From the NCBI GenBank assembly GCA_033549305.1, contig JAWSUV010000023.1, positions 1-30,181 of the forward strand: a DNA stretch of 30,181 nt. The letters are read 5' to 3'. The position numbers and the translations under genes are program-made. Position 1 is the first letter of the stretch, and every line of letters starts with the position of its first letter. Positions 7,808 to 15,330 of the stretch are shown here, piece by piece. Source of the DNA: Anoxynatronum sp033549305 (GTDB taxonomy: Bacteria; Bacillota; Clostridia; Peptostreptococcales; Tindalliaceae). The notes beneath the pieces are model-generated. The model ran no database searches and was not told the DNA's origin. It was given only the letters and a program-made list of their open reading frames with translations.

Positions 7808-8128
7808 TTACAAAGCCATTAACAGCCAAAATGCTCCCAGTCCTGCGGCGATGGTTGCCAATAGATTTTTGGTGCGCCAGGCGATCAGCATAGCGAGCAG
7901 GCCGGCAATCAGCCGATGGTTACTGAAGGCCAGCGACAGATGACCATTCTGAATCATTAGCGCGGGGAAAATCAGAGCAGACAGTACGGCTGCCGGTACA
8001 AAACGCATGGAACGATGCATCCAGGCCGGCAGGGTTAATTGACCATACATGTGGATGAATGAAAAACGAAGCAGAAATGTTCCCAGTCCGATGATCCCTA
8101 ATGTTATCATTAATGTCGGATTACTCAT
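7808..8128 (-). CDS. azlD: AzlD-family branched-chain amino acid exporter, small subunit
   Basis: This 106-aa membrane protein has three to four hydrophobic helices and the AzlD pattern (TFLLRFSFIHM near the start, RFVPAAVLSALIFPAL in the middle). With AzlC it forms a two-component exporter (AzlCD/BrnFE type) that removes branched-chain amino acids and analogues, and in some members methionine, from the cytoplasm. Length is normal. The gene overlaps the 3' end of azlC by 8 bp, so the pair is translationally coupled. No clear terminator follows. Confidence 0.88.
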   Translation of the reverse strand: MSNPTLMITLGIIGLGTFLLRFSFIHMYGQLTLPAWMHRSMRFVPAAVLSALIFPALMIQNGHLSLAFSNHRLIAGLLAMLIAWRTKNLLATIAAGLGAFWLLMAL

Positions 8129-8831
8129 GATCAGATGCCTCTTTTCGACGTGATAGAATGTTCTCGGTCATTGAACCTGCTGCGATGCCAGCAATAGCAG
8201 CCAATATGAGACTTGAGTTCAAGGGCATCTGAGCAGCAGCCACAGCCACGAAGGCACTGAACAAAACAGCCGCCACCACAGCGAAATCATCAATGGATTT
8301 AAACAGGACGGCGGTGAAGGTCAACGGGATGGCAAAATCGAGTCCCAACTGCGAAGGAATCAGGGATCCGAGAATCAGTCCGGCAATGGTCGCCGCTTGC
8401 CACACCAACCATAAGTTAAGGGAAGCACCCAAAAAGAACCATTTGGGATTTTCATCGGGATGATTCATAAAATGAACAAGTGAAAGCGCATAGCTTTGAT
8501 CGGTCATCATGTACGACAGCAGCGCTTTCCATAAGGCCGACTCATTTTTAAAGTATGGTGCAATGGAAAGGCTGTAAATCATAAACCGAAAATTGATGAT
8601 CAATGATGTATAGATGATTACAAGAGCAGGAGCACCAAGATAAATCAGTTGCATGGCTGCCAGTTGAGAAGCCCCGGCAAAAATAAAGACACTCATAAAC
8701 AGGGCAACACGAGGAGACATTCCGGTATTAACTGCAGTGATCCCAGTGATCATCGCAAAAGGAATAACCCCGAGCAGAATAGGCATGATCATTTTAGCTC
8801 CCTGCAACATACTGTCTCGATTCTTTTTCAT
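8121..8831 (-). CDS. azlC: AzlC-family branched-chain amino acid exporter, large subunit
   Basis: This 236-aa protein has the AzlC layout. The N-terminal GVIPFAMITGITAVNTGMSP loop is followed by the FAGASQLAAMQLI helix, then further hydrophobic segments consistent with the family's several transmembrane helices. It is the large subunit of the AzlCD exporter in the cytoplasmic membrane. AAAGGAAC lies 6 nt before the ATG. It is the first gene of the azlCD pair and diverges from the MDR oxidoreductase gene. No riboswitch or T-box is visible in the short 102-bp gap upstream. Confidence 0.92.
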   Translation of the reverse strand: MKKNRDSMLQGAKMIMPILLGVIPFAMITGITAVNTGMSPRVALFMSVFIFAGASQLAAMQLIYLGAPALVIIYTSLIINFRFMIYSLSIAPYFKNESALWKALLSYMMTDQSYALSLVHFMNHPDENPKWFFLGASLNLWLVWQAATIAGLILGSLIPSQLGLDFAIPLTFTAVLFKSIDDFAVVAAVLFSAFVAVAAAQMPLNSSLILAAIAGIAAGSMTENILSRRKEASDHE

Positions 8832-8933
8832 ACACAGGTTCCTTTCGCATCTGATCGTTTGAATGACAGCCGTCAGGGAATGAATAGACTATAGACCTTA
8901 ATTAAAAATTTTGGGAATAGGAGATGAACAGGA

Positions 8934-9941
8934 ATGAAGGCAATGGTCATCAATGTATTTGGAGAACCGGAAGTATTTCAATTGGCAGAAATTGAAAAAC
9001 CTGTTCCGGGGCCGGATCAGGTACTCATAAGGGTCAGGGCCTCCTCGGTTAATCCGATTGATGTAAAAATTCGAAGCGGGGCTGTCCCGGCGGTGGCACC
9101 GCCTTTCCCGGCGGTACTGGGAGTGGATGTGGCCGGCGAAATTGTCGCACTTGGCTCAGAGATCAAAGACCTGTCCGCCGGCGATCGGGTAGCCGCTTTG
9201 GGTGGCGGGGTTAAAGGCCATGATGGAGCCCTGGCAGAATTTATGCGAATTGACAGGGAGTTGATTGCCCGTATTCCCGAAAATGTCACTGACGAAACAG
9301 CGGCTGCCATGCCTGTCGTTGGCTTGACCGCCTGGGAGGCGCTGGTGAACCGCGGGAAGATCAGGCCCGGGCAACACGTGTTAATTCATGGCGGTGCCGG
9401 TGGTGTCGGTCATACTGCCGTTCAACTGGCCTCAGCACTTGGTGCGGAAGTGACCACAACCGTTTCCAGTGATGCGAAAGCAATACTGGCCCGAAAACTG
9501 GGGGCTCATCATGTGGTGAATTATCTGCAGCAGACAGTTAAAGAGTATGTTGATGCATACACTGGCGGTATGGGCTATGATGTTATCCTCGATACTGTCG
9601 GTGGTGAAAATGTGGATAAATCATTTGAAGCCGCCGGGCTGAACGGTGTGGTTATTTCAACCAATACCCGGTCAACGCATGATTTGACCCCGATGCATGG
9701 AAAGGGTCTGACGCTTCATGTGGTCTTTCTGCTGGTTCCGCTGTTATTTGGGAAAGAGAAAAAAACTGCGGGAGAGAATCTTGAAAAACTCTTGAATATG
9801 GTTGCTCAGAATAAACTGCTGCCGATGATCCATCCGCAAGTTTTTGGGTTCACCCGGATCCGAGAAGCCCATGAATTGCTTCAAAGAGGAGATCATATGG
9901 GAAAAATCAGCCTGTTCAATGATTTTGACACCCTTCAGTGA
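8934..9941 (+). CDS. Quinone oxidoreductase-like MDR enzyme (NADPH-dependent)
   Basis: This 335-aa protein is a medium-chain dehydrogenase/reductase. It has a GroES-like N-terminal domain (SSVNPIDVKIRSG near residue 38, LGVDVAGEIVALG near 62) and a Rossmann domain with the GGAGGVGHTAVQLA nucleotide loop (from about residue 153). The cysteine/histidine ligands of zinc alcohol dehydrogenases are not seen, which places it in the zinc-free quinone oxidoreductase/enoyl reductase branch. The substrate cannot be read from sequence; quinones or reactive enones are typical. The ATG follows AGGAG at 8919-8923. It appears to be a single-gene unit and is not obviously linked to the rib operon, which has its own promoter. 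Confidence 0.88.
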   Translation: MKAMVINVFGEPEVFQLAEIEKPVPGPDQVLIRVRASSVNPIDVKIRSGAVPAVAPPFPAVLGVDVAGEIVALGSEIKDLSAGDRVAALGGGVKGHDGALAEFMRIDRELIARIPENVTDETAAAMPVVGLTAWEALVNRGKIRPGQHVLIHGGAGGVGHTAVQLASALGAEVTTTVSSDAKAILARKLGAHHVVNYLQQTVKEYVDAYTGGMGYDVILDTVGGENVDKSFEAAGLNGVVISTNTRSTHDLTPMHGKGLTLHVVFLLVPLLFGKEKKTAGENLEKLLNMVAQNKLLPMIHPQVFGFTRIREAHELLQRGDHMGKISLFNDFDTLQ

Positions 9942-10049
9942 TCACTCTCCAACCTATTATACTCCTTTTTGGGGAAAAAGCCAGATACACCAGTGCCTTT
10001 TATCAGCTTTCAGTCGTTCAACCAAGTTGAAAGTGATGATAGCAGGCTG

Positions 10050-10077
10050 TTGACAAATGACCATAATATGTTATCAT
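10050..10077 (+). promoter_or_regulatory. Promoter of the rib operon
   Basis: A perfect -35 TTGACA (10050-10055) and a -10 TATCAT (10072-10077) are 16 bp apart. The predicted start at about 10084 falls directly before the FMN aptamer, as expected for a riboswitch leader. Confidence 0.75.
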
Positions 10078-10086
10078 ATAGACAAA

Positions 10087-10191
10087 CTTCAGGGACAGGT
10101 GTAATTCCGTACCGGCGGTGAGAGCCCGCGAGCCGTAATGGCTGATCTGGTGAGATTCCAGAGCCGACAGTTAAAGTCTGGATGGGAGAAG
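10087..10191 (+). ncRNA. FMN riboswitch (RFN element)
   Basis: The conserved RFN core is present in order: AATTCCGTACCGGCGGT, GAGCCCGCGAGCC, then GATCTGGTGAGATTCCAGA and GCCGACAGT, ending in AAAGTCTGGATGGGAGAAG. Helix P1 closes with CTTC (10087-10090) and GAAG (10188-10191). The aptamer binds flavin mononucleotide and lies in the leader of ribD-ribE-ribBA-ribH. It is followed about 60 nt later by an intrinsic terminator, so control is by premature transcription termination. FMN stabilises P1 and favours the terminator. Confidence 0.97.
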
Positions 10192-10251
10192 CGACATGGA
10201 ATAGGTGACAGCGTTTTTGCTGATACACAAGCTGTTCTGATATCATTCTCG

Positions 10252-10290
10252 TTCCTGAAGCGATCATTATGCTTCAGGAATTTTATTTTT
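10252..10290 (+). terminator. Riboswitch-controlled terminator of the rib leader
   Basis: TTCCTGAAGC (10252-10261) pairs perfectly with GCTTCAGGAA (10271-10280), followed by TTTTATTTTT (10281-10290). The left arm is also complementary to CTTCAGG (10087-10093) in the 5' strand of aptamer helix P1, giving a mutually exclusive antiterminator pairing of 7 bp. Confidence 0.92.
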
Positions 10291-10333
10291 GGAATAATTC
10301 CAGACGACTGGAGCAGAGACAGGAGTGGCTTAC

Positions 10334-11434
10334 ATGCATGAAATCTGGATGGAAAGAGCCCTGACACTCGCGGAAAAGGGCTGGGGCAAAACCAGTCCAA
10401 ACCCATTGGTAGGAGCTGTCATTGTGAAAGACGGACAGGTGGTGAGTGAAGGATATCATGCGTTTGCCGGTGGACCACATGCTGAAGTGGAAGCGTTGCA
10501 AAAAGCAGGAGCAGCCGCCAAAGGCTCGGATATCTATGTCACTCTTGAACCGTGCAATCATTACGGTAAAACGCCTCCCTGTACCGAAGCGCTGATTGCC
10601 GCCGGCATCCGCCGGGTGTATGTAGCGGCGAAGGATCCCAATCCACTGGTATCCGGCAGCGGAATCAAACGCCTGCAAGAGGCCGGCATTGAGGTGTATA
10701 CCGGAATTCTTGAAAAAGAAGCAGCTGAGCTCAATGAGATTTTCATTCATTACATCACACATAAAACTCCTTTTGTGATCTACAAAGCTGCCATGAGCCT
10801 GGACGGAAAAACAGCAGCCAACTCCGGACATTCAAAATGGATCACTGGCGCTGTGGCACGACGTCATGTCCACTGGATCAGGCAACGAGTATCGGGCATC
10901 ATGGTTGGAATCGGAACGGTTTTAAAAGATGATCCGCATTTAACCGTGCGGGGACTGGAGGTGCCACCGCTCCATCCGATACGGATTATCCTGGACAGTC
11001 AGGGTAAAATCCCGTTGAACTGCCAGCTGGTCAGTGACACTTCAGAGGCCCGGACAATGGTGGCCACCACGGACAGGATGAGCCGTGAAAAGGAAGACCA
11101 GCTAAGGGACCAGGGAGTTGACGTCATTCGGCTGATTTCAGAAGAAAATCGAGTCTCCCTGCCGGAACTGATGAAAGTGCTGGGCAGCAGAAACATTGAC
11201 AGCATCCTGCTGGAAGGCGGTGGAACACTGGCAGCTTCAGCTGTTGAGAAAGAGCTGGTCCACAAAATCATGTTTTACCTGGCGCCTAAACTGATTGGCG
11301 GATCTCAGGCGCCGGGTGTTTTAATGGGAAAAGGCATTCAGTGGATGGATGAATGTGTTGCAGTTGAAGAGATGACTGCCAGGCCATTGGGGGAAGACCT
11401 CCTGATCACCGGAAAAATTCGGCAAAAGAGGTGA
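10334..11434 (+). CDS. ribD: Bifunctional riboflavin deaminase/reductase RibD
   Basis: This 366-aa protein catalyses the second and third steps of riboflavin synthesis from GTP: deamination of diaminohydroxyphosphoribosylaminopyrimidine, then NADPH-dependent reduction of the ribosyl side chain. The N-terminal deaminase domain carries the zinc/catalytic set H49, E51 (HAE), C74 and C83 in PCNHYGKTPPC, the same numbering as B. subtilis RibG. The C-terminal reductase domain begins near residue 150 (MSLDGKTA) and carries the ILLEGGGTLAAS loop. The ATG at 10334 follows AGGAG by 8 nt; a GTG at 10325 overlaps that site and is rejected. It is the first gene of the operon, with a 4-bp gap to ribE. Confidence 0.96.
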   Translation: MHEIWMERALTLAEKGWGKTSPNPLVGAVIVKDGQVVSEGYHAFAGGPHAEVEALQKAGAAAKGSDIYVTLEPCNHYGKTPPCTEALIAAGIRRVYVAAKDPNPLVSGSGIKRLQEAGIEVYTGILEKEAAELNEIFIHYITHKTPFVIYKAAMSLDGKTAANSGHSKWITGAVARRHVHWIRQRVSGIMVGIGTVLKDDPHLTVRGLEVPPLHPIRIILDSQGKIPLNCQLVSDTSEARTMVATTDRMSREKEDQLRDQGVDVIRLISEENRVSLPELMKVLGSRNIDSILLEGGGTLAASAVEKELVHKIMFYLAPKLIGGSQAPGVLMGKGIQWMDECVAVEEMTARPLGEDLLITGKIRQKR

Positions 11435-11438
11435 GGAT

Positions 11439-12080
11439 TTGTTTACTGGAATTATCGAAGAAATTGGAACCATCAGTCATATTATTGGCGTGGGGCAGGC
11501 ACTGCGTTTGACTATCAGCTGCAAACGTGTGCTGGAAGATGTTCGTCTGGGAGACAGCATCGCCGTGAACGGGATCTGTTTGACGGTGACGCAGTTTGAT
11601 CCCCGTTCATTTCAATCGGATGTGATGCCTGAAACCTTTCGAAGCACCAGTCTGGGCGAGTTAAAGGCAGGATCCAGGGTGAACCTTGAAAGGGCGCTGC
11701 CTCTGGGCGGCCGCCTGGGCGGGCATCTGGTATCCGGTCATATAGACGGAACGGGCAGCATTATTCGCCGAAAAACAGAGAATAATGCGCTTTGGCTCGA
11801 AATTGAGGCTTCCACTGCGATCATGAAGTATGTGGTAATGAAAGGATCAGTAACACTGGATGGAACCAGCCTGACGGTATCAGCCTTGCATGAAAACCAT
11901 TTTGCCGTGTCACTGATCCCGCACACCGCAGAAATGACAACGCTGGCAGAAAAAAGCACTGGCAGTCGTGTGAACATAGAATGCGACATTCTGGCAAAGT
12001 ATGTGGAAAAACTGATGCATCATGAAGAACAGGAGAAAGGCGGACTAACCTTGAACTGGCTTCAGGAGCAAGGATATTAA
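11439..12080 (+). CDS. ribE: Riboflavin synthase alpha chain (RibE/RibC)
   Basis: This 213-aa protein dismutates two 6,7-dimethyl-8-ribityllumazines to riboflavin and a pyrimidine. It shows the family's two tandem lumazine-binding repeats. The first begins with the invariant MFTGIIEEIG and contains VNGICLTV. The second begins with the GHIDGTG segment near residue 100 and contains VTLDGTSLTV. The start is TTG at 11439, which gives exactly the canonical N-terminus and is preceded by GAGGTG at 11428-11433. No ATG alternative preserves the conserved start. The gene lies 4 bp after ribD. The next start follows its stop by 31 bp. Confidence 0.95.
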   Translation: MFTGIIEEIGTISHIIGVGQALRLTISCKRVLEDVRLGDSIAVNGICLTVTQFDPRSFQSDVMPETFRSTSLGELKAGSRVNLERALPLGGRLGGHLVSGHIDGTGSIIRRKTENNALWLEIEASTAIMKYVVMKGSVTLDGTSLTVSALHENHFAVSLIPHTAEMTTLAEKSTGSRVNIECDILAKYVEKLMHHEEQEKGGLTLNWLQEQGY

Positions 12081-12111
12081 TGATGAAGCGTTTAAGAAAG
12101 AGGTGGATAGG

Positions 12112-13320
12112 ATGACGTTTGATACGATTGAAAAAGCGATTGAAGAGATTAAAGCAGGGAAAATGGTGGTCGCGGTGGATGATGAAGACCGCGAAAATGA
12201 AGGCGACCTGATCATGGCCGCTGAAAAAGCATCACCGGAAGCTGTGAATTTCATGGTGCGTTTTGCCCGCGGTCTGGTGTGCGTCCCCCTAACAGAAGAA
12301 AGAGCGGCAACGCTTAAACTGCAACCCATGACCATTAAAAACACCGACAGCCGGGAAACGGCTTTTACAGTATCGGTCGATGTGATGGGAGTCACGACAG
12401 GCATATCGGCTTATGAGCGTGCACAAACCATTCGGGCACTTGTCAACGAAAACACGAAAGCAGAAGAGTTGATTCAACCGGGGCATATTTTTCCACTGGT
12501 GTCAAAAGCAGGCGGTGTCCTGAGTCGGATGGGACATACAGAAGCGGCAGTTGATTTGGCGCGGATGGCAGGATTAAGTCCCGTGAGTGTGATCTGCGAA
12601 ATCATGAATGATGACGGCACCATGGCACGGGTACCGGAGTTAATGAAGTTTGCAGAGGAGCATCAATTATCGATTATTACCATTGCAGATCTTGTTAAAT
12701 ACAGACGGCGTTTTGAAAAACTCATCACCCGCGCAGCGACAGCGAAAATGCCGACCCAGCATGGGGATTTCACCGTTGTTGCCTATGAGAACCAGCTTAA
12801 TGGCGAACATCATCTGGCATTGGTGAAAGGAAACATTACAACAGACGAACCAGTGCTGGTGCGGGTACACTCAGAATGCCTGACAGGTGATGCTTTTGGG
12901 TCGAGAAGGTGTGACTGCGGCAACCAGTTGGCAGCAGCAATGGAAGCTATCAACCAGGAAGGCAAAGGGATAATCGTCTATATGCGTCAGGAAGGCCGCG
13001 GGATCGGCCTGGTGAATAAAATCCGCGCCTATGCATTGCAGGATGAAGGAAGTGATACGGTGGAAGCAAACCTGATGCTGGGATTCCCTGCCGATATGCG
13101 GGATTATGGAATTGGCGCTCAGATTCTGAAAGACCTGGGAGCCCGTAAAATTAGATTAATGACGAATAACCCCAAGAAGCTGGTGGGGTTACAGGGATAC
13201 GATCTGGAGATTGTGGAACGGGTCCCGCTGGAAATCCCACTCAAGGCAGAAAATGAAAGATACATGAAAACGAAACAGGATAAGATGGGCCATATACTGG
13301 ACGAACTGTTCCACCAATAA
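12112..13320 (+). CDS. ribBA: RibBA: DHBP synthase / GTP cyclohydrolase II fusion
   Basis: This 402-aa bifunctional enzyme opens both branches of the pathway. The N-terminal RibB domain (about 1-200) makes 3,4-dihydroxy-2-butanone 4-phosphate from ribulose 5-phosphate and carries DDEDRENEGD at residues 23-32 and GHTEAAVDL. The C-terminal RibA domain opens GTP and has the zinc cysteines C256, C267 and C269 (ECLTGD and RRCDC), then RQEGRGIGL and NNPKK (352-356). The ATG at 12112 is chosen because GAGGTGG lies just before it and an upstream GTG at 12103 is part of that site. Both active sites appear complete, so neither half is a pseudo-domain. Confidence 0.96.
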   Translation: MTFDTIEKAIEEIKAGKMVVAVDDEDRENEGDLIMAAEKASPEAVNFMVRFARGLVCVPLTEERAATLKLQPMTIKNTDSRETAFTVSVDVMGVTTGISAYERAQTIRALVNENTKAEELIQPGHIFPLVSKAGGVLSRMGHTEAAVDLARMAGLSPVSVICEIMNDDGTMARVPELMKFAEEHQLSIITIADLVKYRRRFEKLITRAATAKMPTQHGDFTVVAYENQLNGEHHLALVKGNITTDEPVLVRVHSECLTGDAFGSRRCDCGNQLAAAMEAINQEGKGIIVYMRQEGRGIGLVNKIRAYALQDEGSDTVEANLMLGFPADMRDYGIGAQILKDLGARKIRLMTNNPKKLVGLQGYDLEIVERVPLEIPLKAENERYMKTKQDKMGHILDELFHQ

Positions 13321-13352
13321 GCAGTTAAAACTGATGAACAGGAGTGATCAAC

Positions 13353-13820
13353 ATGAAAACATATGAAGGAAAATTATTGGCAGAGGGACTCAGGTTTGGA
13401 CTGGTTGTAGGCCGGTTTAATGAGTTTATCGGAAACAAGCTTTTATCCGGCGCCATCGATGCCTTAACCCGTCATGGAGCAGAGGATGCGGACATTGATA
13501 TTTCTTGGGTTCCGGGGGCGTTCGAGATCCCGCTGGCTGCTCAAAAAATGGCTGCTTCCGGACGTTATGATGCTGTCATTACCCTCGGTGCAGTGATTCG
13601 TGGATCCACCCCGCATTTTGATTATGTGGCTTCAGAAACAACAAAAGGAGTAGCGAAAGTATCGATGGACCTCGGCATTCCAGTGATCTTTGGTGTGCTG
13701 ACAACCGACACGATTGAACAGGCTATTGAGCGGGCAGGCACAAAAGCCGGCAATAAGGGATGGGATGCTGCGATGTCAGCCATCGAAATGGCGAACCTTA
13801 TGAAAAGTTTGGAAGAATAA
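13353..13820 (+). CDS. ribH: 6,7-dimethyl-8-ribityllumazine synthase RibH
   Basis: This 155-aa protein condenses the pyrimidine product of RibD with the butanone phosphate from RibBA to give the lumazine consumed by RibE. In this family it assembles a hollow 60-mer, or a pentamer. Conserved segments are VVGRFNEFI (substrate loop), PGAFEIPLA, GAVIRGSTPHFDYV (with the catalytic histidine) and the final NKGWDAA. The start ATG at 13353 follows AGGAG (13340-13344) by 8 nt; a GTG at 13344 inside the site is rejected. It is the last gene of the operon, ending 20 bp before a strong terminator. Confidence 0.97.
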   Translation: MKTYEGKLLAEGLRFGLVVGRFNEFIGNKLLSGAIDALTRHGAEDADIDISWVPGAFEIPLAAQKMAASGRYDAVITLGAVIRGSTPHFDYVASETTKGVAKVSMDLGIPVIFGVLTTDTIEQAIERAGTKAGNKGWDAAMSAIEMANLMKSLEE

Positions 13821-13839
13821 AGCTGCCAAGGTGCAATAA

Positions 13840-13872
13840 AAAACCTGGTCATTTATTTACAGACCAGGTTTT
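13840..13872. terminator. Bidirectional terminator after ribH
   Basis: AAAACCTGGTC (13840-13850) pairs with GACCAGGTTTT (13862-13872), with A-rich left and T-rich right flanks. It can end the rib operon and the convergent minus-strand gene at 13880. Confidence 0.88.
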
Positions 13873-13879
13873 CTGTTGC

Positions 13880-14662
13880 TCATTCCGGGATCACAGGCTC
13901 TTTTTCGGCTTGCCATTTACCATTATAAGGCACTGTGTCGCCCTCTACCCACAACTGAAAGGTGCCGGCGATGAGTGGTGCCTTTCTGTCAAGCTCGCCA
14001 GACAGGTCAATGGTGATATTGAATACCTGTTCCAGGGTAACGGTTTGTTTCAGGGACAAGAAAATCAGCGGATCATTGAATGTCACTTCTGACACCTGGC
14101 CGGAGGCAGAAATCACTGCTGTCCAACTGCCGGTTTCGTTTTGGATAACCTCAAACGGAACCAGTAAGCGCTGTACAGGAAAAGGAAAGCGTGTCCGGTC
14201 AGCCGGATCGATGGAGATAGAAGCCTTCCAATTGCCTGGAAGGATTTCTTCCGGTGAAGGAAGATCAGCGGGCATTTCTGGCGGGTCAGCAGTGTCAGCA
14301 GCGGAATCCACCGGAAGTGTTCCAGATGGATCAGATTGTTCTGGATCGGCGGTTTCCGGTTCAATTGATGGCACAGCATCGGTTTCATCTGCTATTTCGG
14401 TTATTTCATCAGTAGAAGCCGCGATTTCGTCCGCCACGGAGAAATAAAGAACGTCCATGTAGCGGGAGATGGTCCAGTACCGTAACAGAAACGAAACGGA
14501 AGGCTGCTGTGTCCGCGCAAAAATGGCCATCGGTATCATGGTGCGATGCGGATCAGGCAGGGGCTTCAATGAGAAATGAGGTAACAGAGCATGTGTTGAA
14601 ACGGCAAGGATGATCATAATGGATAAAACAATGCTAATCAACAATGGCGCGCGCTTCATCAT
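13880..14662 (-). CDS. Membrane-anchored or secreted protein of unknown function
   Basis: This 260-aa protein matches no family I recognise. Residues 5-27 form one hydrophobic helix after a short basic start, either a signal peptide or an N-terminal anchor; there is no lipobox cysteine. Residues about 78-142 are a low-complexity linker rich in D, E, P, S and T. The last ~115 residues look like a beta-rich globular domain (alternating pattern from NWKASISID to the C-terminus). The likely location is outside the membrane, with the acidic linker as spacer. GAGGAGG lies 7 nt before the ATG, so translation is well supported. The gene is convergent with ribH, shares its terminator, and appears monocistronic. 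Confidence 0.7.
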   Translation of the reverse strand: MMKRAPLLISIVLSIMIILAVSTHALLPHFSLKPLPDPHRTMIPMAIFARTQQPSVSFLLRYWTISRYMDVLYFSVADEIAASTDEITEIADETDAVPSIEPETADPEQSDPSGTLPVDSAADTADPPEMPADLPSPEEILPGNWKASISIDPADRTRFPFPVQRLLVPFEVIQNETGSWTAVISASGQVSEVTFNDPLIFLSLKQTVTLEQVFNITIDLSGELDRKAPLIAGTFQLWVEGDTVPYNGKWQAEKEPVIPE

Positions 14663-14787
14663 TGATGCTCCTCCTCGGATTTTTCACGATATCAATAAAA
14701 ACGATCTCTTGCCCACTATTTTATCACATCTGCAAAAGAGCGGGGCATGAAAAATGAATCTTAATCCGCAGATCCGTCATGGGGGGA

Positions 14788-14816
14788 TTGCTTTTTAACA
14801 GAAAAATCATTATTAT
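14788..14816 (+). promoter_or_regulatory. Predicted ndk promoter
   Basis: TTGCTT (14788-14793) and TATTAT (14811-14816) are separated by 17 bp. The transcript would begin near 14823 and reach the ndk ATG at 14845 through a short leader. Confidence 0.5.
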
Positions 14817-14844
14817 ATTGGATAAAAATGAAGGGATTGATTTT

Positions 14845-15252
14845 ATGAACCGGACGCTTGTGCTTGTCAAGCCTCAGGCGATAGAAAGAGGCCTCACTGG
14901 GACCATCATTAACCGATACGAAGCGAAAGGTTTAAGGCTGGCAGCTGTTAAGTCGCTTCATGCTGACGAATCGATTTTATCAAGCCACTATGCAGAACAC
15001 GAAGGGAAACCTTTCTACAGGAATTTGCTGGACACCATGCAGCAGGGATTGCTGGTGGCATTGGTGCTCGAGGGAACGGATGCTGTCACAGCCGCCAGAA
15101 TGCTGAACGGAGCGACGGACCCGTTAAAAGCTGCGCCGGGTACCATACGCGGTGATTTTGGTCTGAAAATGGAACATAATGTCGTGCATGCTTCTGACAG
15201 TGTTCAAAACGCACTAAGAGAAGTCAGCCTTTGGTTCCCTGAACTGGTATAA
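14845..15252 (+). CDS. ndk: Nucleoside diphosphate kinase
   Basis: This 135-aa enzyme transfers the gamma phosphate between nucleoside triphosphates and diphosphates through a phosphohistidine. The catalytic H115 lies in the conserved HASDS context. The N-terminal LVKPQAIERGL and the APGTIRGDFG segment fit the family. Some positions are less common (LVKPQA for the usual LIKPDA, and a short stretch around LLDTMQQGLLVALVLEG), but nothing essential is lost. The ATG at 14845 follows AAGGGA by 8 nt; an upstream in-frame start would add unrelated residues. It is a single-gene unit between its own promoter and the terminator at 15257. Confidence 0.93.
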   Translation: MNRTLVLVKPQAIERGLTGTIINRYEAKGLRLAAVKSLHADESILSSHYAEHEGKPFYRNLLDTMQQGLLVALVLEGTDAVTAARMLNGATDPLKAAPGTIRGDFGLKMEHNVVHASDSVQNALREVSLWFPELV

Positions 15253-15256
15253 TGAA

Positions 15257-15292
15257 AAGACGAGCCGGATTATCTTGAATCCGGCTCGTCTT
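15257..15292. terminator. Terminator between ndk and pfp
   Basis: A perfect 15-bp inverted repeat (15257-15271 and 15278-15292) with a 6-base loop starts five bases after the ndk stop. The A- and T-rich ends of the arms allow function in either direction, and pfp ends on the opposite strand 39 bp further on. Confidence 0.85.
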
Positions 15293-15330
15293 ATGCAAGA
15301 GACAGAAGCAGTGCTGGTGAACAGACACTG

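Noticed and set aside
9964..9982. CTTTTT-GGGG-AAAAAG hairpin after the MDR gene as a terminator
   Set aside because: The stem has only one G-C pair and no T-tract follows, so it is too weak to call.
10283..10831. Long open frame on the minus strand opposite ribD
   Set aside because: It lies fully across the conserved deaminase domain of ribD and the leader terminator, has no plausible ribosome binding site and resembles no protein.
13962..14447. Ser/Gly-rich plus-strand frame of 161 codons opposite the exported protein gene
   Set aside because: Its low complexity is the antisense of the acidic linker. The minus-strand gene has a strong ribosome binding site and a signal-like N-terminus; this frame has neither.
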